Assembly (NCBI GenBank): GCA_903905455.1
Contig: CAIVGN010000120.1
Location: forward strand, 1-58,313
Reading direction: 5' to 3'
DNA from: an uncultured Archangium sp.
GTDB taxonomy: Bacteria > Myxococcota > Myxococcia > Myxococcales > Myxococcaceae
DNA length: 58,313 bases
This document shows, piece after piece, positions 20,187 to 29,666 of the stretch (positions within the stretch are counted from its first letter, which is position 1; each line of letters begins with the position of its first letter). Both the position numbers and the translations under genes were made by a program. Below the pieces are notes generated by a model. That model worked only from the letters and a program-made list of their open reading frames with translations, was not told where the DNA came from and made no database searches.

Positions 20187-21623
20187 ATGAAGATCAAGCA
20201 GAAGCCCGAAGACTTCTCCGTCAAGGAGTCGTACCGCTTTGACGCCGTCGAAGACGGCCCCTTCCGCGTCTACCTGATGGACAAGCAGAAGCTGTCCACC
20301 TTCGACGCCGTCGCCCGCATCCAGGCCAAGTTCGGCCTCTCGCCGGGGTCGATCAGCTACTGCGGCCTGAAGGACAAGCAGGGCCGCACCGAGCAACTGA
20401 TCGCGGTCAAGGGCGTGGCCATCGACCTCCAGGACGAGGACCTGCGGCTCAAGTTCCTCGGCCGCACCGACAAGGCCCTCTCGTCCAAGAACACCACCTC
20501 CAACCGCTTCGCGGTGACGGTGCGCGAGATCCTCGAGCGGGAGATCAACGAGGTCACCATCGCCTCGACCGAGGTGCAGCGCCTGGGCGTGGTGAACTAC
20601 TTCGACAGCCAGCGCTTCGGCTCGCTCAAGCACGGCCAGGGCTTCATCGCCAAGGACCTGATCCGCGGCGACTTCGAGGCCGCGCTGCACAACTACCTCG
20701 CCAAGCCCTCGCCGCTCGATCGCACCGACGACGCGAAGGTGAAGGAGTTCTGGTCGGCCAACTGGGGCGACTGGACGGCGAAGGTCCCCTACGAGGCCGG
20801 CCGCAAGTACCAGCGCATCATCCGCTCGCTGCGCGATGAGCCCGAGGACTTCGTCAACGCCTTCCTGCAGATCGACGCCGACTACCGCGCGCTGCTGCTC
20901 TTCACCTACCAGTCGTACCTGTGGAACGAGGGCGTGAAGCGGCTGATGCAGCTCGTCTTCCCGCGCGAGCACCTCTTCCCCATGCCGTACCAGGCGGGCA
21001 CGCTGCTGCACCACACCGACGCCACGCCCGACGTCATGGCGTGGATGCGCGACCGCACCTTCCCCCTGCTGGCCCCCAACAGCTCCTTCAAGGACCCGAA
21101 GATCGAAGAAGCCGTGAAGTGGGTGCTGACCAAGGAGAAGCTGAAACTCGAGGACCTGCGCATCGAGCTGGCGCCCAAGCTCCTCTACTTCCGCCACGAG
21201 GAGCGCCCGCTGGTGGTGCACCCCGGCAAGCTGGTCATCGGCAAGACCCGGCCCGACGAGATCAACCGCGGCTTCACCAAGGTGAACATCGCCTTCACCC
21301 TGCCCCCGGGCAGCTACGCCACGCTGGTGGTCAAGCGCCTGTTCCACTTCGGGGTCAAGAAGGAGACGCCGGAAGACGTCGCCCCCCGCGAGTACGTCGA
21401 GTACGTCGAGCAGCCGCAGGTCTCGCGCGCGAAGATCGACCACAAGACCGGAGAGGCCAAGCCCAAGCACGCCGCGCGCAAGGGCCTGCTGGCCGCCAAG
21501 CCTGTCGTCGCCGCAGCCGCCGCCCCCGTGGCCCGGCCGAACGACGAGACCGGGTTCCGCGCCAAGTCGAAGGCCGCCAAGAAGCTCAAGGCCTCGCGCC
21601 GCATGGAAAACACAAAGCGCTGA
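20187..21623 (+). CDS. truD: tRNA pseudouridine(13) synthase TruD
   Basis: A 478-residue pseudouridine synthase that isomerises U13 in tRNA. The N-terminal FxVxE-type start (EDFSVKES), the catalytic loop GLKDKQGRTEQ with Asp63, and the TRUD-insert hallmark NYFDSQRFGSLKHG are all visible. Compared with the roughly 350-residue E. coli enzyme it is longer, with a basic C-terminal tail (about 420-478, many Lys and Ala) that may help bind RNA. It begins 13 bp after the SUFU gene, so the two are probably cotranscribed. Confidence 0.93.
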   Translation: MKIKQKPEDFSVKESYRFDAVEDGPFRVYLMDKQKLSTFDAVARIQAKFGLSPGSISYCGLKDKQGRTEQLIAVKGVAIDLQDEDLRLKFLGRTDKALSSKNTTSNRFAVTVREILEREINEVTIASTEVQRLGVVNYFDSQRFGSLKHGQGFIAKDLIRGDFEAALHNYLAKPSPLDRTDDAKVKEFWSANWGDWTAKVPYEAGRKYQRIIRSLRDEPEDFVNAFLQIDADYRALLLFTYQSYLWNEGVKRLMQLVFPREHLFPMPYQAGTLLHHTDATPDVMAWMRDRTFPLLAPNSSFKDPKIEEAVKWVLTKEKLKLEDLRIELAPKLLYFRHEERPLVVHPGKLVIGKTRPDEINRGFTKVNIAFTLPPGSYATLVVKRLFHFGVKKETPEDVAPREYVEYVEQPQVSRAKIDHKTGEAKPKHAARKGLLAAKPVVAAAAAPVARPNDETGFRAKSKAAKKLKASRRMENTKR

Positions 21624-21688
21624 TCTTGCTGACTTCTACGACGTAGAAGCCCGCGGCAATCATTGTCGCGGCGCTTCGTTGTCCGGGC

Positions 21689-22321
21689 GTGGAAACGATG
21701 CGCGCCCTCACCTCGTCGTCTTCGATGTCGCTGGGCATCATGGCCTCCGAACCGGCGAACCCCTGGGTCGATGACGTTCGCCGCGCCCGCGGGGGTGATG
21801 CCAACGCGTTTGCCGCCCTGGTCAAGTCGGTGCAGCGCCAGGTCTACGGCCTGTGCCTGCGGTTGCTGCGCACCGAGGCCGAGGCCTCCGAGGTGGCCCA
21901 GGAGACCTTCCTGCGCGCGTACCAGAACCTCGATCGCTTCGACGAGTCGCGGCCCTTCGATCTCTGGGTGCTGACCATCGCCCGCAACCAGTGCCTCGAC
22001 CTGCTGCGCCGGCGCCAGAAGATGCGCACCGACGACGTGGACGATCACGCCCACTGGCTGCAGTCGGGGGAGCCGAGCCTCGAAGACGGGGCCATCGCCC
22101 GGCAGGAGCGCAGGTCGCTGGAAGACGCGATGGCCACGCTCTCGGTCGACGATCGAGAAGTGCTCGCGCTGTATTACGTGCAGAAGCGCACCACGAAGGA
22201 GATCGCCCTGGTGATGAACGTCGCCCCGGGGACGATCATGGCCCGCCTGTTTCGCGCGCGAGAGAAGCTGCGCACGCGCATGCAGGCCGCCGAAGCCAAC
22301 GACAAGGGAGCCGCGTCATGA
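21689..22321 (+). CDS. ECF-type RNA polymerase sigma factor
   Basis: A sigma-70-family ECF factor of up to 210 residues. Region 2 has EASEVAQETFLRAYQNLDRFD and FDLWVLTIARNQCLDLLRRR; region 4 has LSVDDREVLALYYVQKRTTKEIA and a helix-turn-helix ending TIMARLFRAREKLR. It should direct RNA polymerase to an extracytoplasmic stress regulon, held inactive by the membrane protein encoded next. The start is uncertain: GTG 21689 gives the longest form, while ATGs at 21698, 21725 and 21740 keep the sigma domains whole. Its stop overlaps the next start (ATGA), so stoichiometry with the regulator is coupled. Confidence 0.9.
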   Translation: METMRALTSSSSMSLGIMASEPANPWVDDVRRARGGDANAFAALVKSVQRQVYGLCLRLLRTEAEASEVAQETFLRAYQNLDRFDESRPFDLWVLTIARNQCLDLLRRRQKMRTDDVDDHAHWLQSGEPSLEDGAIARQERRSLEDAMATLSVDDREVLALYYVQKRTTKEIALVMNVAPGTIMARLFRAREKLRTRMQAAEANDKGAAS

Positions 22322-22797
22322 GTGAGCCCACCGACACCGAGCTCGAGGCGCTGCTCGCCGAGCTCGCCCCCACCGAGGCCGAGCGCGCGTTGCTGCTCGA
22401 GGAACACCGGCAGCTGGAGAAGGACCTGCTGCGGCTGGCCGACCCGCTGCCCCCCCCTGACTTCCTGTCGAAGGTGATGAACCGCGTGGCCGAAGCGCCC
22501 GCCCGCCCGCTGTCCCCCGCCGACGTCTGGGCCGGGGTGGGCATCGTGGCCGTGACCCTGGTGCTGGCGGTGATCGCGCTGGGCGCCAGCGGCGGCGTGT
22601 CGGGCAGCTTCGGGCTGGCCCTCGCATCCATCGCCGTGAAGCTGCGCGAGGGCCTCGTGGCCACCGGCAGCGGACTGCTCGCCCTGTGGACGACCGCGGC
22701 CCTGCCGTTGGTTGGTGCGCTCTCGTTGTTGCTGGTCGCGACGCTGACGGCCTTCCGCCGTTTCGCTCAGCCCGCGGCCACGAAGGTGGTGTCGTGA
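22318..22797 (+). CDS. Probable membrane anti-sigma factor
   Basis: A 159-residue protein with an acidic, helical N-terminal half (about 1-65, TELEALLAELAPTEAERALL and PPPDFLSKVMNRVAEAP) followed by two hydrophobic segments (about 74-95 and 117-145). It has no zinc-binding HxxxCxxC motif. Position (ATGA overlap with the ECF sigma gene) and layout (sigma-binding cytoplasmic helix bundle plus membrane anchor) are those of an anti-sigma factor. Assignment rests on context rather than a recognised domain. Its stop overlaps the next gene's start. Confidence 0.7.
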   Translation: MSEPTDTELEALLAELAPTEAERALLLEEHRQLEKDLLRLADPLPPPDFLSKVMNRVAEAPARPLSPADVWAGVGIVAVTLVLAVIALGASGGVSGSFGLALASIAVKLREGLVATGSGLLALWTTAALPLVGALSLLLVATLTAFRRFAQPAATKVVS

Positions 22798-24278
22798 TGA
22801 TGCTCTCGATGATGACCGCGCTGCTGGTGGCCGGCAGCCCGGTGTCGCTGCAGTACAACGGCGCGCTCAAGGGTGGGCTCCAGCAGCTCGCCGAGAAGAG
22901 CGGGCTCAACCTGGTGGTGCTCGGCGAGCTCGACGAGAAGGTGCAGCTCAACCTGCCCAACGTCGACGGCGAAGAGGCCCTCGAGACCATCGCCGAGGCC
23001 TACGGGCTCCAGGTCACCCGGTCGGGGAAGGCCTCGAAAATGTGGGTGGTGCGCAAGGCGCCCCCGGCCCCGGTGGCGCTGACCATTCCGCTGGTGCCGC
23101 CGCCTCCCGCGATCCCCGCCGTGCCGGTGGTGCCCGACGCCCAGGCGATGCGTGACGGCGCCGAGCAGGCGCGGGAAGCCGCCGACAGCGCACGGGAAGA
23201 GGCCGATCGGCTCCAGCAGCAGCTCGAGTCGCTCAAGAGCGGCTCGGCCGACGCCCGCGAGAAGGCCCAGGAGGCCGCCGACGAGGCCCGGGAGAAGGCC
23301 CGCGAAGCCGCCGACGACGCGAAGGAGAAAGCCCAGGAGTTGGCCGAGGCGCAGCGCGAGCAGGCCCAGGCGCAAGCCGACCTCGACCGCGAGAAGGCCC
23401 GCCTCGATCGCACCCGCGCAGACCTCGAGCGCCACGCGGTCAGCACTGGTGGCCCGGTGACGGTGGCGAAGGACACGCAGGTCGACACCGCGGTCGCCTA
23501 CGGCGGGCCGGTGATCGTCGAGGAGAACGCGGTGGTCGAGGGTGACGCGGTGGCCTTCGGGGGAGACGTCGTCCTCAAGAAGGGCGCGGTGGTCGAAGGT
23601 GACGCGGTGTCGTTCGGCGGCAACGTGGTGCGCGAGCCGGGCTCGTCGGTGCACGGCGAGTCGGTGTCCATGGGCGGCTCGGGCATCGGCACCACGGTGG
23701 CGCGCAACATGGTGAAGACGCAGCGCTCGGCGCGGGTCTCCGACGCCGAGGACGCCGACGCCCCCTCGGGTGGGTTCGGCCGGGGGCTCGCGGGGTTCCT
23801 GCTGCAGTTCGCGGTCTTCTTCGGCCTGGGCTTCCTGCTGATGATGTTCGCCCCGCAGCGCATGAAGGCCCTCGAGGCGACGGTGCGCGCCGAGCCGGGC
23901 AGGAACGGGCTGGCGGGGTTCCTGGGGCTGCTGGCCACTGTGCCGCTGACCATCATGCTGGTGGTGACGCTGGTGGGCATTCCCGTGGCGGTCTTGATGT
24001 GGATCGCCATCGCCCTCTTCGTGCCCATCGGGGTGGCGGTGGTGGCCAACGCCGTCGGCGCGAAGCTCCCCACGGGCCGGCTGCGCAAGACGCAGGCGCT
24101 GGTGCTCGCGGTGGGCCTGCTCGCGGTGCTGCTGGTCGGCCAGGTTCCCGTGCTGGGCACGCTGGCAATGCTGGTCGCGGTCTTCGTGTCGATGGGGGCC
24201 ATCATCCGTACGCGGTTCGGGCAGACGCCCCGCGGGACGCCCATGCTCGACCCCATGCAGACCGCCCCGGTGCTGTGA
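22797..24278 (+). CDS. STN-domain / coiled-coil / bactofilin-like repeat membrane protein
   Basis: A 493-residue protein with an unusual domain order. A signal-like hydrophobic start leads into an STN/secretin short domain (about 18-80, LKGGLQQLAEKSGLNLVVLG). A Pro-rich spacer and an Ala/Glu/Lys coiled coil follow (about 115-215, repeated ADEAREKAREA). Next come tandem repeats of about 20 residues (about 220-290; VVEGDAVAFGGDVV, VVEGDAVSFGGNVV) that look like the beta-helix of bactofilins or polymer-forming proteins. The C-terminus has about four transmembrane helices (about 350-480). It is third in the sigma/anti-sigma operon (TGATG overlap; a GTG at 22794 is also possible) and is a likely envelope sensor or target of that sigma factor. 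Confidence 0.78.
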   Translation: MMLSMMTALLVAGSPVSLQYNGALKGGLQQLAEKSGLNLVVLGELDEKVQLNLPNVDGEEALETIAEAYGLQVTRSGKASKMWVVRKAPPAPVALTIPLVPPPPAIPAVPVVPDAQAMRDGAEQAREAADSAREEADRLQQQLESLKSGSADAREKAQEAADEAREKAREAADDAKEKAQELAEAQREQAQAQADLDREKARLDRTRADLERHAVSTGGPVTVAKDTQVDTAVAYGGPVIVEENAVVEGDAVAFGGDVVLKKGAVVEGDAVSFGGNVVREPGSSVHGESVSMGGSGIGTTVARNMVKTQRSARVSDAEDADAPSGGFGRGLAGFLLQFAVFFGLGFLLMMFAPQRMKALEATVRAEPGRNGLAGFLGLLATVPLTIMLVVTLVGIPVAVLMWIAIALFVPIGVAVVANAVGAKLPTGRLRKTQALVLAVGLLAVLLVGQVPVLGTLAMLVAVFVSMGAIIRTRFGQTPRGTPMLDPMQTAPVL

Positions 24279-24292
24279 CGGCGGGACCGGCG

Positions 24293-25249
24293 CTACGCGG
24301 GCCGGCTGCAGATCTCGATGGTGAGGTGGTTGACGGGCGCGGCGGCGGTGACCACGCGCTTGTACTCGGAGAGGTCCTTCGGCTCCTGCGAGGCGATGGA
24401 CACCACGCACACCAGCTGCTTGGGGCCCACGCGCCAGAGGTGGAGATCCACCACCCGCGTGCCCTCGAGGCCCTCGAGCGCGGCCTTCACCTGGTCCCGG
24501 TGCCGGGTCGAGGGGTCGAGGTCGATGAGCTGCCGGCCGCACTCGCGAATGAGGCCCGCGCCCCACTTGAGGATGACGAGCGCCCCCACCAGGGCCACCA
24601 CCGGGTCGATCCACGTCCACCCCAGGTACTTGCCGCCGAGCAGCGCGCCGATGGCCATCACCGAGGTCAGCGCGTCGGCCACCACGTGGAGGTACGCGGC
24701 GCGCAGGTTGTGATCGTGCTCATGCGCGTGGTCGTGATCGTGGGCGTCGTGATCATGCGCGTGGTCATGGTCGTGCGTGTGGGTGTCGACCCCGAGCAGC
24801 CAGGCCGAGGCGAGGTTGACCAGCAGGCCGAGCACCGCGACCGGGAAGGCGTCGGTGAAGTTGACCGTCTCGGGCGTGACGAAGCGGCTGATCGACTCGA
24901 TCATCACCCCCACCGCGACCATGATCAGCAGGGCCGCGCTGGTGTAGCCGGCGAGCGCGTAGACCTTGCCGGTGCCGAAGGCGAACTGGGTCTGGCCGGC
25001 GCGGGTGCGGGCGTACCAGTAGGCGATGGCCGAGATGCCCAGCGCGCCCACGTGCGTGCCCATGTGCCAGCCGTCGGCGAGCAAGGCCAGCGAGTGGGTC
25101 CACCAGCCGACGATCAACTCGAGCACCATCATTGCCGCCGTCAGGCCGACCACGATGCGGGTGCGCACCTCGCCCTTGGTGCTCTCGGGCGGCGCGTGCA
25201 CGACACAGGCGGGGACGTCGGCCACGGCGTTGGCGTCAGGCGCAGTCAT
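24293..25249 (-). CDS. dmeF: CDF-family Co(II)/Ni(II) exporter, DmeF type
   Basis: A 318-residue cation diffusion facilitator. The family features match DmeF rather than generic CzcD: LALLADGWHMGTHVGALG in TM2 (His62...His66 instead of HxxxD), FGTGKVYALAG, the loop between TM4 and TM5 with about a dozen His in alternating His-Asp pairs (157-180), and NLRAAYLHVVADALTS in TM5. A short cytoplasmic C-terminal domain follows (about 240-318). It should export cobalt and nickel, perhaps zinc, against the proton gradient. Its first 14 bases overlap the end of the Fur-family gene, so regulator and pump are cotranscribed. Confidence 0.82.
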   Translation of the reverse strand: MTAPDANAVADVPACVVHAPPESTKGEVRTRIVVGLTAAMMVLELIVGWWTHSLALLADGWHMGTHVGALGISAIAYWYARTRAGQTQFAFGTGKVYALAGYTSAALLIMVAVGVMIESISRFVTPETVNFTDAFPVAVLGLLVNLASAWLLGVDTHTHDHDHAHDHDAHDHDHAHEHDHNLRAAYLHVVADALTSVMAIGALLGGKYLGWTWIDPVVALVGALVILKWGAGLIRECGRQLIDLDPSTRHRDQVKAALEGLEGTRVVDLHLWRVGPKQLVCVVSIASQEPKDLSEYKRVVTAAAPVNHLTIEICSRPA

Positions 25250-25676
25250 CGCATTTGCCTCTGAGTTGAATCTCGACCTTTTGCTTCGAGAGCGACTTCG
25301 GCACGCCCTTGCCCGCCTTCACCGAGAGGGTGACCTCGGGGAGACAGGCGACGGCGCCGCAGTCGGTACAGGTGAAGTGGGGGTGGCGAATGCTCTCGCC
25401 CTCGCCGCGCTTGAGCTCGAAGCGCCACACGTGGTCGCCCAGGTCCGTGCGCTGGACCAGGCCCGCCTCGGTGAGGTCGACGAGGTTCCGGTAGACGGTG
25501 GTGCGGTCCATTCCCTCTTCGCTCAGGGCGTCGACCAGCTCGCCGTGGGACACGGGCGTGGTGGCCGCCAGCAGGCGCTTGAGCACCGCAATGCGGGGCG
25601 CCGTGCTGCGCAACCCCGCGCCGCGGATGGTCGACTTCAGCTCATCGAGCGGTGGGGACAGGGACGTCGTTGCCAT
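25236..25676 (-). CDS. Fur-family metalloregulator (Fur/Zur/Nur type)
   Basis: A 146-residue Fur-family repressor: winged helix (about 10-85, LRSTAPRIAVLKRLL and MDRTTVYRNLVDLTEAGLV), a hinge with the His-rich regulatory site (RHPHFTC), and two structural CxxC pairs (CTDC and CDDC at the C-terminus). The metal sensed cannot be read directly. Cotranscription with a DmeF-type exporter points to nickel, cobalt or zinc rather than iron. A long palindrome covers the start codon and the bases before it (25669-25694), so the protein probably represses its own operon. Confidence 0.9.
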   Translation of the reverse strand: MATTSLSPPLDELKSTIRGAGLRSTAPRIAVLKRLLAATTPVSHGELVDALSEEGMDRTTVYRNLVDLTEAGLVQRTDLGDHVWRFELKRGEGESIRHPHFTCTDCGAVACLPEVTLSVKAGKGVPKSLSKQKVEIQLRGKCDDCA

Positions 25677-25694
25677 TGCAATTGCAACAGTAAC
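25669..25694. promoter_or_regulatory. Palindromic operator of the Fur-family/dmeF operon
   Basis: The core TTGCAATTGCAA (25676-25687) is a perfect 12-bp palindrome. Dyad symmetry continues imperfectly outward to GTTGCC on one side and AGTAAC on the other. It overlaps the ATG of the regulator gene (complement of 25674-25676) and the place of its ribosome binding site. Size and AT-rich symmetric core fit a Fur/Zur-class box in otherwise GC-rich DNA; the site could also act on translation. Confidence 0.6.
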
Positions 25695-25718
25695 AATTCC
25701 CGCCCTCCCCGCGGCCGA

Positions 25719-27353
<1,635 letters not shown>

Positions 27354-27401
27354 GAGCCGCGGTTTGTGCCAGAGAACCCCTTGCTGCGCTATGCCGCGCG
27401 C

Positions 27402-28364
27402 ATGACGCGATCTGCCATCACCGCCGCCCTGCTCCTGACCGCCTGTGGCAGCACCAACCCCGCTTCGGGCGACGCCGGCGCGACCGCCGATGAGGGCCTG
27501 GCCCTTGATGCAGGCGTGGTCGTCGTGGACGCGGGCACGCCCGACGCCGGCCTCTCCGTGCGCGGCCCGCTGGTCACCGCCCGGCCCTTCGCCGAGGTCG
27601 TGCCGCTGAGCTACACACCCGGTGCGCCGACGCCGCTGGTGGTGCTGCTCCATGGGTACACCGCCACGGGTGCCACCCAGGACGCCTACTTCCACCTCTC
27701 GGAGCTGGCGCACCTCAAGGGCTTCATCCTCGCCCTTCCCGACGGCACCATCGACTCGGCCGGCAACCACTTCTGGAACGCCACCGACGCCTGCTGCGCC
27801 TTCGGCCAGACGGTCGACGACGTGGCCTGGCTCACGGCGGTGATCGCCGATCTCCAGGCCCGCTACACGGTGGACCCGCGGCGCATCTTCCTCGTGGGGC
27901 ACTCCAACGGCGCGTTCATGGCGCACCGCATGGCGTGCGATCGCAGCGAGCTCGTCGCGGGCATCGTGTCGCTGGCCGGCGCGGTGTGGGCCGACACGGC
28001 CAAGTGCAACCCGGGCGCGAAGGTCAACGTGCTGCAGGTGCACGGCACGCTGGACGCGGTGATCAAGTACGCGGGCGGGTCGGCCACGGCCGGCGCGCCC
28101 CCCCACCCCGGCGCCGAGACCACGGTGGCCACCTGGGCGGCGAAGAACGGGTGCAGCGGCGCGGCGCTGACCTCCATCGGCGGCGATCTCGACCTGGTGT
28201 CCGATCTCCCGCTCGCGGAGACGCAGCGCGAGTCGTTCGGGGGGTGCCCGGCCGGCGCGGCCGCCGAGCTGTGGCGCATTCGCGGGGGCTCGCACATCCC
28301 GGTGTTCAACGCGACCTGGGCCGAGAGCCTCTACACGTGGCTGATGGCGCACCCCAAGCCGTAG
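27402..28364 (+). CDS. Lipoprotein esterase of the PHB-depolymerase/LpqC family
   Basis: A 320-residue alpha/beta hydrolase on a lipid anchor (MTRSAITAALLLTAC, lipobox LTAC, Cys15). A spacer with three DAG tripeptides (about 25-50) leads to the hydrolase domain: oxyanion strand VVLLHGYTATG, nucleophile Ser168 in GHSNGAF, and the late GGSHIPVFN that supplies the catalytic His. The family covers polyhydroxybutyrate depolymerases, feruloyl and acetylxylan esterases; the substrate is unknown. It should sit on the outer surface or periplasmic face. A second ATG is not needed: the one at 27402 directly precedes the signal. Confidence 0.87.
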   Translation: MTRSAITAALLLTACGSTNPASGDAGATADEGLALDAGVVVVDAGTPDAGLSVRGPLVTARPFAEVVPLSYTPGAPTPLVVLLHGYTATGATQDAYFHLSELAHLKGFILALPDGTIDSAGNHFWNATDACCAFGQTVDDVAWLTAVIADLQARYTVDPRRIFLVGHSNGAFMAHRMACDRSELVAGIVSLAGAVWADTAKCNPGAKVNVLQVHGTLDAVIKYAGGSATAGAPPHPGAETTVATWAAKNGCSGAALTSIGGDLDLVSDLPLAETQRESFGGCPAGAAAELWRIRGGSHIPVFNATWAESLYTWLMAHPKP

Positions 28365-28418
28365 CGCCACGACTTCGTTTCGCCCGGGGGCGGCTCGCAG
28401 TACACCGCTGCCCGCCCC

Positions 28419-29666
28419 ATGCCCCGCATCAAGCCCCTCGAGTCGAAGGTCACCATCGAGCTCGATGGCGACCAATTGCAGGCCCGCGAAGGTGAGCCCG
28501 TCGCCGCTGCGCTGATCGCGCACGGGCTGCTGAGCTTCAGCCGGTCGCCCAAGTACCACCGGCCGCGCGGCCCGTTCTGCATGAGCGGCGGCTGCTCGCA
28601 GTGCCTGATGCGCGTCGACGGCCTGCCCAACGTGCCCACCTGCCGGGTGCCGGTGAAGGCGGGCATGCGCCTCGAGCGGCAGAACGCGATGCCCGACGGG
28701 CGCCTGGACCTGCTGCGCGCCAACGACTTCATCTTTCGCGACTGGTTCAACCACCACGAGTTCCTCGCGGGCGTGCCCATTGCCGAGCACCTGCTGCTGA
28801 AGATCGCCCGCGAGCTGTCGGGCCTGGGCATCTTGCCAGAGCGCGCCGCCGCCGAGCGCGAGCCGGCGATCGTCGAGCACCTGGGGCTGGTGATCGTCGG
28901 CGCGGGCGCGGCCGGGCTCGGCGCCGCCAGGCACCTCGCCGAGCGCGGCGTGGCCTTCAGCCTCTTCGATCGCGACGTGGCCGTCGGCGGCCGCCTGCTC
29001 ACCGCCGCCGAAGACCGCCAGGGTGCGCCGTGGCCCGCGCCCGCCCGCCTGCGCGCCGAGGTGGTGGGGCTCTTCGCCGACGCCGGCAAGCCCTTCCTCG
29101 CGGTGACCGAAGGGGGCCGGTTGCACCTGGTGTTCTTCGAGCGGCTGCTGCTGACCGTGGGCACGCACGCCACGCTGCCCACCTTCCCCAACAACGATCT
29201 CCCCGGGGTGATGTCGGGGCGCGCCGTGGCCGGGCTCATCCGCCGGGCCGGGGTGCTCGCCGGTCGCCGCGTGGCCTGCGTGGGCGAGGCCACCGAGGCG
29301 CGCGCGCTCGCCGAGCTGGTGAAGAGCGCCGGAGGCGAGGCGCTGGCCGTGGGCGAAGAGGTGGTGCGCGCGCACGGGCTGCGCTCGGTCGACGCGGTCA
29401 CCACCACCGGAGGGGGCAAGCAGCGCTGCGAGATCATCGCCGCCTGTGGCGCCCAGACGCCGGCCTTCGAGCTGGCCCGGGCGGGCGGCGCCGAGGTGGC
29501 GTGGAGCTCGCAGAACCAGTGCTTCGTGGTGCAGGCCGACGCCCAGGGGCGGACCGCGAACCCCACCCTCTTCGTCGCCGGCGAGATGCGCGGGCCGATG
29601 TCGTCGGCCGCCGCCGCCGCGCAGGGCCACGCCGCCGCCATGGCGATCGCCGGGAGCGCCTCATGA
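28419..29666 (+). CDS. Amino-acid (opine/sarcosine/proline-type) dehydrogenase, [2Fe-2S]+FAD alpha-like subunit
   Basis: A 415-residue fusion of a small [2Fe-2S] domain and an FAD/NAD(P)-binding oxidoreductase. The Fer2_4 domain (about 8-90) has Cys54, Cys59, Cys62 and Cys75 in GPFCMSGGCSQCLM...TC, as in HcnA and the sarcosine oxidase alpha N-terminus. The second part has the dinucleotide motif VIVGAGAAGLGAA (about 157-170) and ends with a second FAD-type strand LFVAGEMRG. Such subunits pair with a DAO-type flavoprotein, encoded next with a 4-base ATGA overlap. The complex passes electrons from an amino acid (opine, sarcosine, proline or hydroxyproline) to the respiratory chain. Confidence 0.84.
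   Translation: MPRIKPLESKVTIELDGDQLQAREGEPVAAALIAHGLLSFSRSPKYHRPRGPFCMSGGCSQCLMRVDGLPNVPTCRVPVKAGMRLERQNAMPDGRLDLLRANDFIFRDWFNHHEFLAGVPIAEHLLLKIARELSGLGILPERAAAEREPAIVEHLGLVIVGAGAAGLGAARHLAERGVAFSLFDRDVAVGGRLLTAAEDRQGAPWPAPARLRAEVVGLFADAGKPFLAVTEGGRLHLVFFERLLLTVGTHATLPTFPNNDLPGVMSGRAVAGLIRRAGVLAGRRVACVGEATEARALAELVKSAGGEALAVGEEVVRAHGLRSVDAVTTTGGGKQRCEIIAACGAQTPAFELARAGGAEVAWSSQNQCFVVQADAQGRTANPTLFVAGEMRGPMSSAAAAAQGHAAAMAIAGSAS

Noticed and set aside
22767-24620. Minus-strand frame opposite the STN/bactofilin-like gene
   Set aside because: Low-complexity His/Arg/Gly composition; the plus strand has the coherent domain order.
24721-24792. His-Asp repeat region considered as a possible tandem repeat or CRISPR-like array
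   Set aside because: It encodes the metal-binding loop of the DmeF-type exporter; the repeats are codon-level and have no spacers.
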